DNA of 64,000 nt, from NCBI RefSeq assembly GCF_900110505.1, contig NZ_FODZ01000005.1:248001-312000 (forward strand), written 5' to 3'. Under the pieces are notes generated by a model, which saw nothing but the letters and a program-made list of their open reading frames with translations, did not search any database and had not been told where the DNA came from. Of the stretch, positions 32,972 to 42,738 are shown piece by piece. How positions within the stretch are numbered: position 1 is the stretch's first letter; every line of letters begins with the position of its first letter. The stretch comes from Luteibacter sp. UNC138MFCol5.1 (GTDB lineage: Bacteria; Pseudomonadota; Gammaproteobacteria; Xanthomonadales; Rhodanobacteraceae). A program made the position numbers and the translations under genes.

Positions 32972-33640
32972 ATGACTCCCGATCGCCCGAAGGCCGACGC
33001 CGGCCCCACCTCGTTCCTGCCCCGCCCGCTACGCGTCCTCGCGGGCCGGGCGATGGAGGCCGCGCTGAACCGCGCCGTCGACCTCGACCCCGACACCCGT
33101 GCCCGCCTCGACGCGCTCGACGGCCGCAGCGTGCAGGTGCACCTCAGCGGACCGGAGCTCGCCATCCGGATCTCGGTCGAAAAGGGACGCCTGCGCGTCG
33201 GCCCGACCGAGGAAGGCGGCAGCCTGCGCGTCACGGCGTCGCCCGGCAGCCTGCTCGCCATGGCGTTGCGCGGCGACGACGACAGCGTGGCCCCGGGCAA
33301 GGTGGATATCGCGGGCGATGCCGAACTGGCGCGGCGCCTCGAACGCCTCGCCCGGCAGTACGCGCCCGACGTCGAGGAAGCCTTCGCGAAGACGTTCGGC
33401 GACGTGATCGGCGTGCCGCTGGCCAGGGCGTTCCGCGAGGGGCTCGGCCATGCGAAGGAAACCGCGTCCCATCTCACGGGCGATACGGCCGACTGGCTTC
33501 GGGACGAAGCGCGCGTGGCCGTGGCACCCGGTGAGATGGACATCTTCCTCGACGGCGTCGACGCGCTGCGCGAGCGCACCGAACGGGCGGAGGCACGCCT
33601 CGCCCGGCTGGAGCGCACATTGAAGGGAGGCGGCGCATGA
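32972..33640 (+). CDS. ubiJ: Ubiquinone biosynthesis accessory factor UbiJ (SCP2 domain)
   Basis: 222 residues from ATG 32972, chosen for its -10 box. The first 110 residues form an SCP2/sterol-carrier domain ([20 protein letters not shown], then [16 protein letters not shown]), which binds the hydrophobic ubiquinone intermediates in the aerobic Ubi metabolon. The C-terminus is helical with a coiled coil ([21 protein letters not shown]). The stop overlaps the ubiB start by 4 bp (ATGA), the common ubiJ–ubiB arrangement. Confidence 0.93.
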   Translation: MTPDRPKADAGPTSFLPRPLRVLAGRAMEAALNRAVDLDPDTRARLDALDGRSVQVHLSGPELAIRISVEKGRLRVGPTEEGGSLRVTASPGSLLAMALRGDDDSVAPGKVDIAGDAELARRLERLARQYAPDVEEAFAKTFGDVIGVPLARAFREGLGHAKETASHLTGDTADWLRDEARVAVAPGEMDIFLDGVDALRERTERAEARLARLERTLKGGGA

Positions 33641-35286
33641 CGTCGCTGCGCCTCGCCCCGCGTCTCCTCCGCGTCGCGGCCGTCCTGCTCAAGTATCAGC
33701 TCGACGAACTCGTCGACGGCGCGCACCTCTATCGCCCGCTGAAACTCGTCCGCCCGTTCTTTCCTGGCGCACCGGCCGACACGCGCGGACTGTCGCGCGG
33801 CGCGCGGTTGCGCCTCGCCCTCACGGAGCTCGGCCCCATCTTCGTCAAGGCGGGCCAGGTGCTTTCGACGCGGCGCGATCTCGTTCCGGCGGACGTCGCG
33901 GACGAGCTGGCGCTGCTGCAGGACCAGGTGCCGCCGTTCCCCGGCGCCGAGGCGCGCGCCATCGTCGAACGCGAACTCAAGGCGCCGGTGACGACGCTCT
34001 ACGCGACGTTCGATGAAGTCGCGCTCGCTTCCGCATCCATCGCGCAGGTGCACGCCGCCACGCTCCACGACGGCCGGGAGGTCGTGGTGAAGGTGCTGCG
34101 TCCCGGGATCGACAAGCGCATCGCCCGCGACATCGACCTGCTGCATGCGCTCGGCGAGCTCGCGCAACGCTGGCATCCGAACGCCGACAAGATCCGGCCG
34201 CTCGAAGTTGTGGCGGAAGTGGAGAAGATGCTCTCCAACGAGCTCGACCTGCAGCGCGAAGGCGCCAGCGCGAGCCTGCTGCGACGCAATTTCGCGAGCG
34301 GCGTCGACCTGTACGTTCCCGAGGTCCACTGGGATTTCAGTACCGAGCGCGTGCTGACGCTCGAACGCGTGCGCGGCGTCAGCGCCGACGACATCGCGGC
34401 GATCGACGCCGCCGGCCTCGACCGCAAGCAGCTCGCCGAAAAGGGCGTGCGCCTGTTCTATGAACAGGTGTTCCGCGACAACTTCTTCCACGCCGACGCG
34501 CATCCCGGGAACATCTGGGTGGACACGTCGCGCATCGAGGAACCGCGCTTCATCGCGCTCGACTTCGGCATCATGGGATCGCTGCCCGAGGCCGACCAGT
34601 TCTGGCTCGCGGAGAACTTCATCGCGCTGTTCGAACGCGACTACGCGCGCATCGCGCAGCTGCACGTCGCCGCCGGCTGGATGCCCTCGACGATCCGCCT
34701 CGACGAGCTCGAAGCCGCCGTGCGCACCGTGTGCGAACCGTACTTCACGCGCCCGCTCTCGCAGATCTCGATTGCGGAGCTGGTGGTGAAGCTGTTCCAG
34801 ACCGCGCGCCGCTTCGAGCTCACGCTTCAGCCGCAACTGATCCTGCTGCAGAAGACGCTGCTGAACATCGAAGGCGTCGGTCGCATGCTCGATCCGGACA
34901 TCGACATCTGGGCCGTCGCGCATCCCGTGCTGCGCCGGATCCTGCGTGAGCGCTACAGCATGCGCGCGACGCTCCGCGACGTGCGCCGGCGCCTGCCCGA
35001 GTGGGTGCAGTCGGCGCCGCGGATGCCGGAGCTCGTACGCGACGCGCTTCGCCAGGTCGCGCGCGGCGAGCATCGCCAGGTGGCCGATCCGCTGGCGATG
35101 GCCCTCGCGCGGGACGACGCGCAGCGCATGCGCCGGCTCGTCGCGTGCGGCCTGCTGGGTGCGTCGTTGCTCGTGTGCGCGGCGCTCATCGGCACGCTCG
35201 CACCGCGCGGCACCTGGCCCGCCGCCGTCACCGCGATCGCCGGTGTGCTCGCGTTCGTCGCGGGTTGGCCGCGCCGCGCGTCCTGA
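33637..35286 (+). CDS. ubiB: UbiB, protein-kinase-like ATPase for ubiquinone biosynthesis
   Basis: 549 residues. The family KxGQ motif lies in [20 protein letters not shown], and the ABC1/COQ8 A-rich loop in [20 protein letters not shown] holds the kinase lysine, and HADAHPGN plus LDFGIMG hold the catalytic and metal-binding Asp/Asn. One or two C-terminal membrane helices ([32 protein letters not shown]) anchor it. UbiB uses ATP to extract or present quinone precursors. It is in an operon with ubiJ; truC starts 3 bp after the stop. Confidence 0.96.
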   Translation: MTSLRLAPRLLRVAAVLLKYQLDELVDGAHLYRPLKLVRPFFPGAPADTRGLSRGARLRLALTELGPIFVKAGQVLSTRRDLVPADVADELALLQDQVPPFPGAEARAIVERELKAPVTTLYATFDEVALASASIAQVHAATLHDGREVVVKVLRPGIDKRIARDIDLLHALGELAQRWHPNADKIRPLEVVAEVEKMLSNELDLQREGASASLLRRNFASGVDLYVPEVHWDFSTERVLTLERVRGVSADDIAAIDAAGLDRKQLAEKGVRLFYEQVFRDNFFHADAHPGNIWVDTSRIEEPRFIALDFGIMGSLPEADQFWLAENFIALFERDYARIAQLHVAAGWMPSTIRLDELEAAVRTVCEPYFTRPLSQISIAELVVKLFQTARRFELTLQPQLILLQKTLLNIEGVGRMLDPDIDIWAVAHPVLRRILRERYSMRATLRDVRRRLPEWVQSAPRMPELVRDALRQVARGEHRQVADPLAMALARDDAQRMRRLVACGLLGASLLVCAALIGTLAPRGTWPAAVTAIAGVLAFVAGWPRRAS

Positions 35287-35289
35287 CCG

Positions 35290-36009
35290 GTGCTCGGCAT
35301 CCTCTATCAGGACGGCGACATCGTCGCCGTCGACAAGCCCGCGAATCTCGCCGTTCACCGGTCGAAGTTCGTCGGTCCCGACGACGCCTTCCTGATCGAC
35401 CTTCTGCGCGAACAGGTGGAAGGTCCGCTGCACCTCGCGCACCGGCTGGATCGTGCGACATCGGGCGTCCTGCTCGTCGCGCGCTCGGCCGACATCGCCG
35501 GCCGTCTCGGCGAACAGTTCATGGGTCGCACCGTGCACAAACGCTATGCCGCGGTCGTGCGCGGCTGGCCCGAGCCCACCGAGGGGACGATCGACTATCC
35601 CCTGCCGGGCTCGCGCGAAACCGGGCCACGGCGTGACGCGACCACCGACTACGAGCGCCTCGGCACCGTCGAAGTCGACATCCCGCTCGGCCGCTACGAG
35701 AAGCAACGCTACTCGCTGGTCGCCGCCGAGCCCCGGACGGGGCGCTTCCGGCAGATCCGCAAGCACTTCGCGCATATCCATCACCCGATCGTCGGCGACA
35801 GCCAGCACGGGCGCGGCGACCACAACCGTCTGTTCAAGATCCACTTCGCGTCGCACCGGCTCCTGCTGCACGCGGCGTCGCTCTCGTTCGAGCACCCGGT
35901 GACCGCGGAGCGGATGATCGTGCGCGCCGGGCCCGATGCCACGTGGACGCGCCTGCTCGACCAGTTCGGCTGGCGCGAGGCGTACGGCCGCTGGCACGAC
36001 GCGGCCTGA
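35290..36009 (+). CDS. truC: tRNA pseudouridine(65) synthase TruC
   Basis: 239 residues from GTG 35290. It is an RluA-family pseudouridine synthase without an S4 domain. The catalytic Asp sits in AHRLDRATSGVLL; the family start ILYQDGDIVAVDKPANLAVHRS and the RYSLVAAEPRTGRFRQIRKHFAHI block identify TruC, which modifies U65 of tRNA-Ile1 and tRNA-Asp. It begins 3 bp after ubiB and is likely the last gene of ubiJ–ubiB–truC. The large inverted repeat 36026–36096 follows. Confidence 0.93.
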   Translation: MLGILYQDGDIVAVDKPANLAVHRSKFVGPDDAFLIDLLREQVEGPLHLAHRLDRATSGVLLVARSADIAGRLGEQFMGRTVHKRYAAVVRGWPEPTEGTIDYPLPGSRETGPRRDATTDYERLGTVEVDIPLGRYEKQRYSLVAAEPRTGRFRQIRKHFAHIHHPIVGDSQHGRGDHNRLFKIHFASHRLLLHAASLSFEHPVTAERMIVRAGPDATWTRLLDQFGWREAYGRWHDAA

Positions 36010-36025
36010 GCGCAAGGTCTTCCCC

Positions 36026-36096
36026 GTTGGAGCGCACCCGGGCGCGATAGGGGTGCTCGCGGCAAGCACCCCTATCGCGCCCAGGTGCGCTCCAAC
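36026..36096. repeat. 71-bp near-perfect inverted repeat (REP/MITE-like or terminator)
   Basis: Arms of 32 bp (36026–36057 and 36065–36096) match except for one position around a 7-nt loop. The outer ends read GTTGGAGCGCACC and GGTGCGCTCCAAC. Intergenic REP-type palindromes starting with TTGGAGCGC are frequent in Pseudomonas and xanthomonad genomes. It could also end the truC transcript. No second copy was seen in the window. Confidence 0.75.
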
Positions 36097-36141
36097 AGCG
36101 GTGCGCAGCGACGGTCACGCCGCCTGTCCGCCCCTCGCTGC

Positions 36142-36147
36142 TAGAAT
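36142..36147 (+). promoter_or_regulatory. -10 box (TAGAAT) before arfB
   Basis: TAGAAT ends 9 nt before ATG 36157. No Shine-Dalgarno sequence intervenes, so the leader is at most a few nucleotides. Confidence 0.35.
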
Positions 36148-36156
36148 CCGCGCCAC

Positions 36157-36579
36157 ATGCTCATCGTGACCGCCACCATCGCGATTCCCGACAGCGAACT
36201 CGTCGAACGCTTCACGCGCGCCGATGGCCCCGGCGGCCAGCACGTGAACCGGACGGAGAGCGCGGTCGAACTACGCTTCGACGTCGCCGGATCGCCGTCG
36301 CTGCCGGAGGACGTGCGCGCGCGCCTGCTCGCGCGCAAGGACCGGCGCATGACGGATGCCGGCGTGCTGGTGATCCAGGCGCGGCGCTTTCGCGACCAGG
36401 CGCGCAACCGCGACGACGCGCGCGACCGCCTCGCGGAGATCCTCCGGGAGGGCACCGTGGTGGCGAAGAAGCGCGTCGCCACCAAGCCCACGCGCGCATC
36501 GAAGGAGCGTCGCCTGACGGGCAAGGCGCAACGCGGTCAGACCAAGCGCGCACGCTCGCGCGACTGGAGCCACGATTGA
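36157..36579 (+). CDS. arfB: Alternative ribosome-rescue factor ArfB (YaeJ)
   Basis: 140 residues. ArfB enters stalled ribosomes with its basic tail in the empty mRNA channel and hydrolyses the peptidyl-tRNA. The catalytic GGQ is G26-G27-Q28 in ADGPGGQHVNRTESAV; the last 35 residues are the required Lys/Arg-rich tail (KPTRASKERRLTGKAQRG). It lacks the RF1/RF2 codon-reading domain, as expected. The stop overlaps the start of the acyltransferase gene by 4 nt. Confidence 0.95.
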   Translation: MLIVTATIAIPDSELVERFTRADGPGGQHVNRTESAVELRFDVAGSPSLPEDVRARLLARKDRRMTDAGVLVIQARRFRDQARNRDDARDRLAEILREGTVVAKKRVATKPTRASKERRLTGKAQRGQTKRARSRDWSHD

Positions 36580-37163
36580 CTCCGTATCCCGAACGGCTCG
36601 GTCCGGAGATCCCGTCGCTTCCCGACTCGTGGTGGAAGCGCTTCAGCCGCTGGGCGATCCGGCGCAGCGGCTGGCGGCTCGTCGGCGAACTGCCGAACCT
36701 ACCGAAGGTGATCGTGATCGGCGCTCCGCATTCGTCCTATTGGGACGGCGTGTGGGGCCTGCTGATGAAGTCCGCGATGGGCCTGGACCTCGGCGTGATG
36801 ATCAAACGCGAGGTGCTCAACGGCCCCTTCGGCCCGATCGTCCGCCGTCTCGGCATGGTGCCGATCGATCGCAAGGCCGCGACGGATGTCGTCGCGCAGA
36901 TGGTGGACCGCTTCGCGACCCGCGACCGCATGTGGCTCGGCATCGCGCCCGAAGGCACGCGCAAACCGGTGAAGCAATGGAAGTCGGGCTTCCTCCGCAT
37001 CGCCCGCGCAGCCGGCGTCCCCATCCTCCCCATCTTCATCGATTACCCGTCGAAGACGTTCACGGTCGGCCCGCTGGTCCACGCCACCGACACGCCAGAC
37101 GCCGACATGTCGCGCATCCGCGCGATGTTCGTCGGCTACACCGGCAAACACCGCGGCGCCTGA
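36576..37163 (+). CDS. 1-acyl-sn-glycerol-3-phosphate acyltransferase-like protein (PlsC family)
   Basis: 195 residues from TTG 36576, which overlaps the arfB stop (TTGA). The catalytic HX4D motif is in APHSSYWDG and the substrate loop in APEGTRKPVKQWKSG. It is short, with no clear N-terminal membrane helix, and belongs to the PlsC-like subgroup that often acylates lipids other than the main phospholipids. The usual product would be phosphatidic acid or a related lysophospholipid derivative. Coupling to arfB is positional only. Confidence 0.87.
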   Translation: MTPYPERLGPEIPSLPDSWWKRFSRWAIRRSGWRLVGELPNLPKVIVIGAPHSSYWDGVWGLLMKSAMGLDLGVMIKREVLNGPFGPIVRRLGMVPIDRKAATDVVAQMVDRFATRDRMWLGIAPEGTRKPVKQWKSGFLRIARAAGVPILPIFIDYPSKTFTVGPLVHATDTPDADMSRIRAMFVGYTGKHRGA

Positions 37164-37272
37164 GCAAGGTTGTTTGCGTCGGGGCAGGAACGCACCCTGA
37201 GCCACCGAGTGCCGCGAGACGTACGACAGAAAGCGTTCGTCGCGACGTGGCGCAATCGCATCTTACCGTCGC

Positions 37273-37662
37273 TCAACCCATACCACGTCGATGCTTCACC
37301 GCGAAATCGGTGGCATTGAACATGAGATTCCTCACAACGATTCGATACGTCCCCGGCCCGAGCGATGGCACGTACGCGGAGACCCCCGATGACTTCATTT
37401 CCCAACCCCTCGCGGTACGCTCTTCGACGGTGACTACGACGCCACCCGTCGCAGAAGCATAGAAGGCACTCGTGCATGTAGTGGTCCATGCAAGGACTTC
37501 CTGCTGCCCTTGGCCGGGAACCGTGCCCCGTATCGTCATTTCGGGTAGATAGCCGATGCAGTTGATCCCTCGCCCATGAGAAGGATTTCGGGCACCAGCT
37601 GTAGGCATAGTCGCCATCAGCGCCACGCTGACCGCCATGCATAGTAGAGATCGAATGGTCAT
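37273..37662 (-). CDS. Small secreted protein of unknown function
   Basis: 129 residues with a signal peptide (about residues 1–24, LLCMAVSVALMATMPTAGA). The mature part has two Cys (GINCIGYLP, TTTCTSAFY) probably bonded, and a beta-rich pattern (GGVVVTVEERT, GTYRIVVRNLMF) that resembles the end of a bacterial pre-peptidase-like or Ig-like domain. The start ATG 37662 has GGAG about 10 nt upstream. No family recognised; composition is less GC-biased than neighbours. Confidence 0.65.
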   Translation of the reverse strand: MTIRSLLCMAVSVALMATMPTAGARNPSHGRGINCIGYLPEMTIRGTVPGQGQQEVLAWTTTCTSAFYASATGGVVVTVEERTARGWEMKSSGVSAYVPSLGPGTYRIVVRNLMFNATDFAVKHRRGMG

Positions 37663-37935
37663 GGAGCTTCTCCCGGCCGCGCGGAGGTGCGCTCGAGAAA
37701 AATTACGCGCAGGGCCGTAGCGGTGACAGCGGTAAGAGCCTTCCCATCATGTAGGACGTGCCAAGGCGCCAGGCGTGGAGCGCCCTCAATCAAGTCGCGG
37801 CCGAAACGGACACAAGTCAGGAGCTGCCTGAGTGCACACCGGACTCGGACGGCCGAAAGTGACAGCCTGGGGCGACATACTCCGCCTCGCAAAGTGCCGA
37901 TCCTTACGACTGGCAAATCTGGCGAGATGTAACTC
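37663..37935. other. Intergenic region without a supported gene
   Basis: 273 bp between two divergent hypothetical genes. An 81-codon frame (37687–37932, +) is open but is Arg/Ser-rich, lacks a ribosome site and does not look like protein. The region probably carries the promoters of both flanking genes; no clear -10/-35 pair was picked out. Confidence 0.4.
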
Positions 37936-38394
37936 GTGGTCATTCCGTCCTGGTTCGCACGTTTCGAAATGCAGCCCAAGAAGGTGGATCCGCTAGGCAA
38001 GCTGGGGCAACGCCGTAGTGACCCGGCTAAAGTCGCGCAGAACCTTTCACAGGGCTTGCAGCAGACCATCAGGCAACTTGACCTCACGAACGTTCGCCCG
38101 TCGGAGCTGGTGCAGATCGCCGGAGCTCTTCGCCGCGAGGGACTGATGTCACGCGATGTTTACTGGCAGTTCCGCAACTCGGCGACTCAACCCGATGGAA
38201 CGCCGCGACCCGATGCGCCGATCGATTTCCTGCGGGAAGTCCGGGATCGGGCAAGGGAGGTCAAAGCCATGTCTCGCGGCTCGGGAAGTCTGGAGGCTGA
38301 GCAGATTTACGCGGAGTTCTCGTTCAGCGCACGCGGGCTGAACCTACTTGCGGCTTCGATGAAAGGCATCAAGGTCGTGGATATTCGCGTCTAG
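37936..38394 (+). CDS. Hypothetical cytoplasmic protein
   Basis: 152 residues from GTG 37936 (ATG 37969 possible). It is predicted all-helical and polar: VRPSELVQIAGALRREGLMSRDVYWQFR, then FLREVRDRAREVKAM, and a C-terminal FSARGLNLLAASMKGIKVVD. No signal or membrane segment. Third positions are G/C-rich, supporting coding. I recognise no family; the helical repeats with LMSRDVYWQF resemble small proteins found beside flagellar or secretion genes, but there is none here. Confidence 0.6.
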   Translation: MVIPSWFARFEMQPKKVDPLGKLGQRRSDPAKVAQNLSQGLQQTIRQLDLTNVRPSELVQIAGALRREGLMSRDVYWQFRNSATQPDGTPRPDAPIDFLREVRDRAREVKAMSRGSGSLEAEQIYAEFSFSARGLNLLAASMKGIKVVDIRV

Positions 38395-38410
38395 CCGAAC
38401 GCGGAGCGGC

Positions 38411-39442
38411 TCACCGTTCCGAGTGCCCCGGCTCGTCGTAGTCGCGGTGTGTCAGGAGTCCCGGGCGGATCAGGTCGATGAACGCGCGTGCTTCGGGGCT
38501 GAGGAATTTTCCCTTACGCATCACGACGCCGTAGCTGCGCTGGGGGAAGTAGCGGCGCAGGTTGCGCACGGCGAGCCGCTCGCGATCGGCATCGGTGATG
38601 CAGATGCCGGTGACGATCGAGATGCCGAGACCCATCGCCACGTATTGCTTGATCACGTCCCAGCCGCCGACCTCGATCGCGACCGTGTACGGCACACGGC
38701 GTTGCTGAAAGACCATGTCGACGAGACGGAACGTGGTGAGGCGTTGCGGCGGGAGGATCAGGCCGTAGGGTGAAAGATCTTCGAGGCGGATGTCGTCGCG
38801 CGCGGCCAGCGGATGGTCGGGCGGCATGATGAGCATCGGGTCGTAGTGGTAGACGGGCGCCCATGCGATGTCGTTCGGCACGTCGAGCATCGAGCCGATG
38901 GCGATGTCCGCTTCGTCGGCACGTAGCAGCGCCAGCCCGTCCTTGCCCGTCACGTTGGCGAGCTGCAGGTGGACCGTGGGATACCGTTCGCGGTACGCCT
39001 TCACCAGTTCCGGAAGCAGGTACTGGATCGTCGACGATCCCGCCGCCACGGTGAGCTTGCCCGCCTGTGCGCCGCGCGTTTTCGTGTGGAACTCCCGGTC
39101 GAGCCCCTCGAATCCTTCCACCAGCGGGCGTGCCATCTCGTAGAGCGCCTCGCCGGCATCCGTCAGCGTCACGCGCCGCCGGGTGCGCTCGAGCAGGACC
39201 GCGCCGAGCTCGCGCTCGAGCGCCTTGATCTGGAGGCTGATCGACGGCTGGGACAGGAACAGCGCTTCGGCGGCGCGGCTCAATGTGCCCAGGCGGGTGG
39301 TGTAGACGAATGCCCTGAGCTGCTTGAGGCGGTTGCCCTTGTAGTAGAACCGGCCAGCCTCGTCCCCGGCGCCGCGCGGCGCCGGCGTCGCTGTCGGAGG
39401 CCGCGAGGCACTCTTTCTGGCTGGATTCACCTTTCGGACCAC
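38411..39442 (-). CDS. LysR-family regulator divergent from aceB
   Basis: 343 residues. The helix-turn-helix (KQLRAFVYTTRLGTLSRAAEALFLSQPSISLQIKALE by position about 40–76) is preceded by an unusual basic Pro/Ala-rich 36-residue extension. The C-terminal effector-binding domain (about 125–320) resembles the CysB/CbbR subgroup. It is divergent from the glyoxylate-shunt genes, so it likely controls aceBA in response to a metabolite. An inverted repeat ATGCTTT-N4-AAAGCAT lies in the shared intergenic region. The start could be shorter, near residue 36. Confidence 0.88.
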   Translation of the reverse strand: MVRKVNPARKSASRPPTATPAPRGAGDEAGRFYYKGNRLKQLRAFVYTTRLGTLSRAAEALFLSQPSISLQIKALERELGAVLLERTRRRVTLTDAGEALYEMARPLVEGFEGLDREFHTKTRGAQAGKLTVAAGSSTIQYLLPELVKAYRERYPTVHLQLANVTGKDGLALLRADEADIAIGSMLDVPNDIAWAPVYHYDPMLIMPPDHPLAARDDIRLEDLSPYGLILPPQRLTTFRLVDMVFQQRRVPYTVAIEVGGWDVIKQYVAMGLGISIVTGICITDADRERLAVRNLRRYFPQRSYGVVMRKGKFLSPEARAFIDLIRPGLLTHRDYDEPGHSER

Positions 39443-39511
39443 TCTTTTTCCTCTATTGAGACAATGGCTTGCACTAGTTATTTATTTCGTTAATGCATCC
39501 CTTTGAAACAT

Positions 39512-39529
39512 ATGCTTTGTCAAAAGCAT
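39512..39529. promoter_or_regulatory. Inverted repeat in the lysR–aceB intergenic region
   Basis: ATGCTTT (39512–39518) and AAAGCAT (39523–39529) form a perfect 7-bp inverted repeat with a 4-nt spacer, 48 bp before aceB, in an AT-rich patch. It is a plausible operator for the LysR protein or another carbon regulator. Confidence 0.5.
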
Positions 39530-39576
39530 AGCGCCGGTCCTAGCGTGACCTCCAGACCCGATCCGGAGACACGTCC

Positions 39577-41175
39577 ATGGCAGTTCCCCAGAGCGCGATC
39601 GATCCGCTGGCCGGCACCCGCTTCGGCGACGGGACCGACGCCTATGCCGACATCCTGACGCCGGGCGCGGTGGGCTTCGTCGCCGACCTCCACCGTCGCT
39701 TCGAACGCCGTCGTCTCGCCCTGCTCACCGAGCGCGCCGCCCGCCAGCAGCGCTACGACGCCGGCGACCTCCCGGACTTCCGCCCGGACACGGTCGCCAT
39801 CCGCGAGGGCGACTGGACCGTCGCCCCCATTCCGGCGGCCCTGCAGGATCGTCGCGTGGAGATCACCGGTCCCGTCGAGCGCAAGATGATCATCAACGCG
39901 CTGAATTCCGGCGCGAAAGTGTTCATGGCCGACTTCGAGGATTCCAGCGCGCCGACCTGGGCGAACCAGATGGAGGGCCAGCGCAACCTGCGCGACGCGG
40001 TCGACGGCAGCATCGAATTCGTCAATGCCGACGGCAAGCAATATCGCGTGGGCGACAATCCGGCCGTGCTGGTGGTGCGCCCGCGCGGGTGGCACCTGCC
40101 GGAGCGCCACGCCGAGGTGGATGGCGACACGATGTCCGGCTCGCTGGTCGACTTCGGCTTCTTCGCGTTCCTCAACGCGAAGACGCTGCACGAGCGCGAC
40201 CGGGGCCCCTACTTCTACCTGCCCAAGCTGCAGAGCATGGAAGAGGCGGCGCTCTGGAACGACGTGATGGCGCACTCGGAAAGCGTGCTCGGGCTGCCGC
40301 GCGGAACCATGAAGGTGACGGTGCTCATCGAGACGCTGCCGGCCGTGTTCCAGATGCACGAGATCCTGCATGCGCTGCGCGAACGCGTCGTCGGCCTCAA
40401 CTGCGGGCGCTGGGACTACATCTTCTCGTACCTGAAAACGTTCCGCGCGCACGCCGACCGCCTGCTTCCCGAGCGCGGCCAGGTGCTGATGACGGTGCCC
40501 TTCCTCAAGGCGTACTCCGAACTGCTCATCCGCACGTGCCACCGCCGTGGCGCCTTCGCGATGGGTGGCATGGCGGCGCAGATTCCCATCAAGGGCGACG
40601 ACGCGGCGAACGAGGCCGCGATGGCGAAGGTTCGCGCGGACAAGCTGCGCGAGGTCACGGCGGGCCACGACGGTACCTGGGTCGCCCACCCCGCCCTCGT
40701 TCCCATCGCGCAGGCGATCTTCGACGCGCACATGCCGACGCCGAACCAGCTGCACGTCACACGCGACGATGTCGAGGTCAGCCGCGACCAGCTGATCGCG
40801 CCGGCCATCGGCACGATCACTCGCCAGGGCTTCGACAACAACGTGGAAGTCTGCCTGCGCTACACGGCCGCGTGGCTCGATGGCCTCGGTTGCGTGCCGA
40901 TCCACAACCTCATGGAGGATGCCGCCACGGCGGAGATCGCGCGCGCGCAGCTCTGGCAATGGCTGCATCACGGCCCGGTGGAATTCAGCGACCACGCGCC
41001 GATCACGCGCAGCCTTTTCGACCACGCGCTCGCGCGACACGCACACCTGCTCGCCGGCAGCACGCACCCCGGTGCCGCCCGGGCGAAGGAGGCGGCGGAA
41101 CTGATCGCCGCGCTCACGCACGCCGACGAGTTCCGCGACTTCCTCACCCTGCCCGCCTACGAACACCTCGCCTGA
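39577..41175 (+). CDS. aceB: Malate synthase A
   Basis: 532 residues, the usual MSA length (E. coli 533). It condenses glyoxylate with acetyl-CoA to malate, the second step of the glyoxylate shunt. Signature blocks: [14 protein letters not shown] (metal-binding Glu/Asp region), [12 protein letters not shown] with the catalytic Arg, [13 protein letters not shown], and the C-terminal [19 protein letters not shown] with the catalytic Asp. aceA follows after 26 bp, so they are an operon for growth on acetate or fatty acids. Confidence 0.97.
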   Translation: MAVPQSAIDPLAGTRFGDGTDAYADILTPGAVGFVADLHRRFERRRLALLTERAARQQRYDAGDLPDFRPDTVAIREGDWTVAPIPAALQDRRVEITGPVERKMIINALNSGAKVFMADFEDSSAPTWANQMEGQRNLRDAVDGSIEFVNADGKQYRVGDNPAVLVVRPRGWHLPERHAEVDGDTMSGSLVDFGFFAFLNAKTLHERDRGPYFYLPKLQSMEEAALWNDVMAHSESVLGLPRGTMKVTVLIETLPAVFQMHEILHALRERVVGLNCGRWDYIFSYLKTFRAHADRLLPERGQVLMTVPFLKAYSELLIRTCHRRGAFAMGGMAAQIPIKGDDAANEAAMAKVRADKLREVTAGHDGTWVAHPALVPIAQAIFDAHMPTPNQLHVTRDDVEVSRDQLIAPAIGTITRQGFDNNVEVCLRYTAAWLDGLGCVPIHNLMEDAATAEIARAQLWQWLHHGPVEFSDHAPITRSLFDHALARHAHLLAGSTHPGAARAKEAAELIAALTHADEFRDFLTLPAYEHLA

Positions 41176-41201
41176 TCACCCGTTTCCCCAAGGAGCCTTC
41201 G

Positions 41202-42491
41202 ATGAAGACGCATACCGCCGAACAGATCACGCTCGACTGGACCAACAACGACCGCTGGAACGGCGTCGAGCGCCCTTACACCGCCGAGGACGTCGTCCGT
41301 CTGCGCGGCACCGTGCAGGTGGAGTACACCCTCGCCCGTCGCGGCGCCGAACGCCTGTGGCGCTCGATCCACGACAAACCGTACGTCAACGCGCTGGGCG
41401 CATTGACGGGCAACCAGGCCATGCAGCAGGTGAAGGCCGGCCTCCAGGCGATCTATCTCTCCGGCTGGCAGGTGGCCGCCGACGCCAATACCGCTGGCAC
41501 GATGTACCCCGATCAGTCGTTGTATCCGGTCGACTCCGTGCCGAACGTCGTGCGCAAGATCAACAAGACGCTGCTTCGCGCCGACCAGATCCATCACGCG
41601 GAAGGCAAGGACGGCATCGACTGGCTCGTGCCGATCGTCGCCGACGCGGAGGCCGGCTTCGGCGGTGTGCTCAACGCGTACGAGCTGATGTCGCACATGA
41701 TCGAAGCCGGTGCGGCAGGGGTGCATTTCGAAGACCAGCTCGCCAGCGCGAAGAAGTGCGGCCACATGGGGGGCAAGGTGCTGGTGCCGACGCAGGAAGC
41801 GGTGCAGAAACTGGTCGCCGCGCGTCTCGCCGCCGACGTCGCCGGCGTGCCGACCCTCATCGTGGCGCGCACGGACGCGATGGGCGCCGGCCTCGTCACG
41901 TCCGACGTCGACGATCACGACAAGCCGTTCCTCACCGGCAAGCGCACGGTGGAAGGCTTTTACGAATCGCGCCAGGGCATCGACCAGGCGATCAGCCGCG
42001 GCCTCGCCTATGCGCCCTACGCGGACCTGATCTGGTGCGAGACCTCCACGCCGGACATGGACGAGGCGCGCCGCTTCGCCGAGGCGATCCACGCGAAGTA
42101 CCCGGGCAAGAAGCTCGCGTACAACTGCTCGCCGAGCTTCAACTGGAAGAAGAACCTGGACGAAACCACGATCGCCCAGTTCCAGAAGCGCCTGGGCGAG
42201 ATGGGCTACGCGTTCCAGTTCATCACCCTCGCCGGCTTCCACGCGCTGAACTACTCGATGTTCCAGCTCGCGCGCGGCTACCGCGATCGTCAGATGGCGG
42301 CCTACGTCGAACTGCAGGAAGCGGAATTCGCGGCCGAGAAGGACGGCTACACCGCGGCCAAGCATCAGCGCGAGGTGGGCACGGGCTACTTCGACACGGT
42401 CAACCAGGTCATCGCCGGTTCGCTCAGCTCGTTGTCGGCACTCACGGGCTCGACCGAGGAAGACCAGTTCCACCCCGCCTCGGCGGCGTGA
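41202..42491 (+). CDS. aceA: Isocitrate lyase
   Basis: 429 residues from ATG 41202, preceded by AAGGAG. It splits isocitrate into succinate and glyoxylate. The active-site signature K184-KCGH-188 holds the catalytic C186; Mg-binding [10 protein letters not shown] and the C-terminal [14 protein letters not shown] are intact. Second gene of the aceBA operon. The aceK kinase/phosphatase gene found in enterobacteria is absent from this locus. Confidence 0.97.
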   Translation: MKTHTAEQITLDWTNNDRWNGVERPYTAEDVVRLRGTVQVEYTLARRGAERLWRSIHDKPYVNALGALTGNQAMQQVKAGLQAIYLSGWQVAADANTAGTMYPDQSLYPVDSVPNVVRKINKTLLRADQIHHAEGKDGIDWLVPIVADAEAGFGGVLNAYELMSHMIEAGAAGVHFEDQLASAKKCGHMGGKVLVPTQEAVQKLVAARLAADVAGVPTLIVARTDAMGAGLVTSDVDDHDKPFLTGKRTVEGFYESRQGIDQAISRGLAYAPYADLIWCETSTPDMDEARRFAEAIHAKYPGKKLAYNCSPSFNWKKNLDETTIAQFQKRLGEMGYAFQFITLAGFHALNYSMFQLARGYRDRQMAAYVELQEAEFAAEKDGYTAAKHQREVGTGYFDTVNQVIAGSLSSLSALTGSTEEDQFHPASAA

Positions 42492-42578
42492 TCCCGGACC
42501 CCAAAAGGAAAAATCGGCCGGCGCCAAGGATGGCGGGCCGATATGCGGGCGAAGGGGTGGCCGCTCGAAGAAGGCCGG

Positions 42579-42625
42579 GCTCCGGTGCTGGAGCGGGGGG
42601 AGGGAGGGGTATCCAGCACCGGAGC
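42579..42625. terminator. Long hairpin with G-rich loop downstream of aceA
   Basis: GCTCCGGTGCTGGA (42579–42592) pairs perfectly with TCCAGCACCGGAGC (42612–42625) around a 19-nt loop that is nearly all G. It sits between convergent gene ends in a 247-bp gap and may act as a bidirectional terminator; no T-run is present. The rest of the gap (42626–42738) holds nothing I can name. Confidence 0.5.
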
Positions 42626-42738
42626 GGGGCGGGCAGCCCTTTAGAGAACCGCCTGGTACAGAATTCTCCGCCCCGACCCCCTATTTGTCAACTATCCAGT
42701 ACATGAAATAAGTATTAACTCTTTCGGGGCATGCCGGA

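Noticed and set aside
32959..36069. A 1036-codon minus-strand frame across ubiJ–ubiB–truC
   Set aside because: Shadow of three clearly identified plus-strand genes; no motifs or ribosome site.
37659..38087. A 142-codon minus-strand frame over the start of the hypothetical gene at 37936
   Set aside because: No ribosome site, Arg/Cys/Ser-rich composition and overlap with a better plus-strand candidate.
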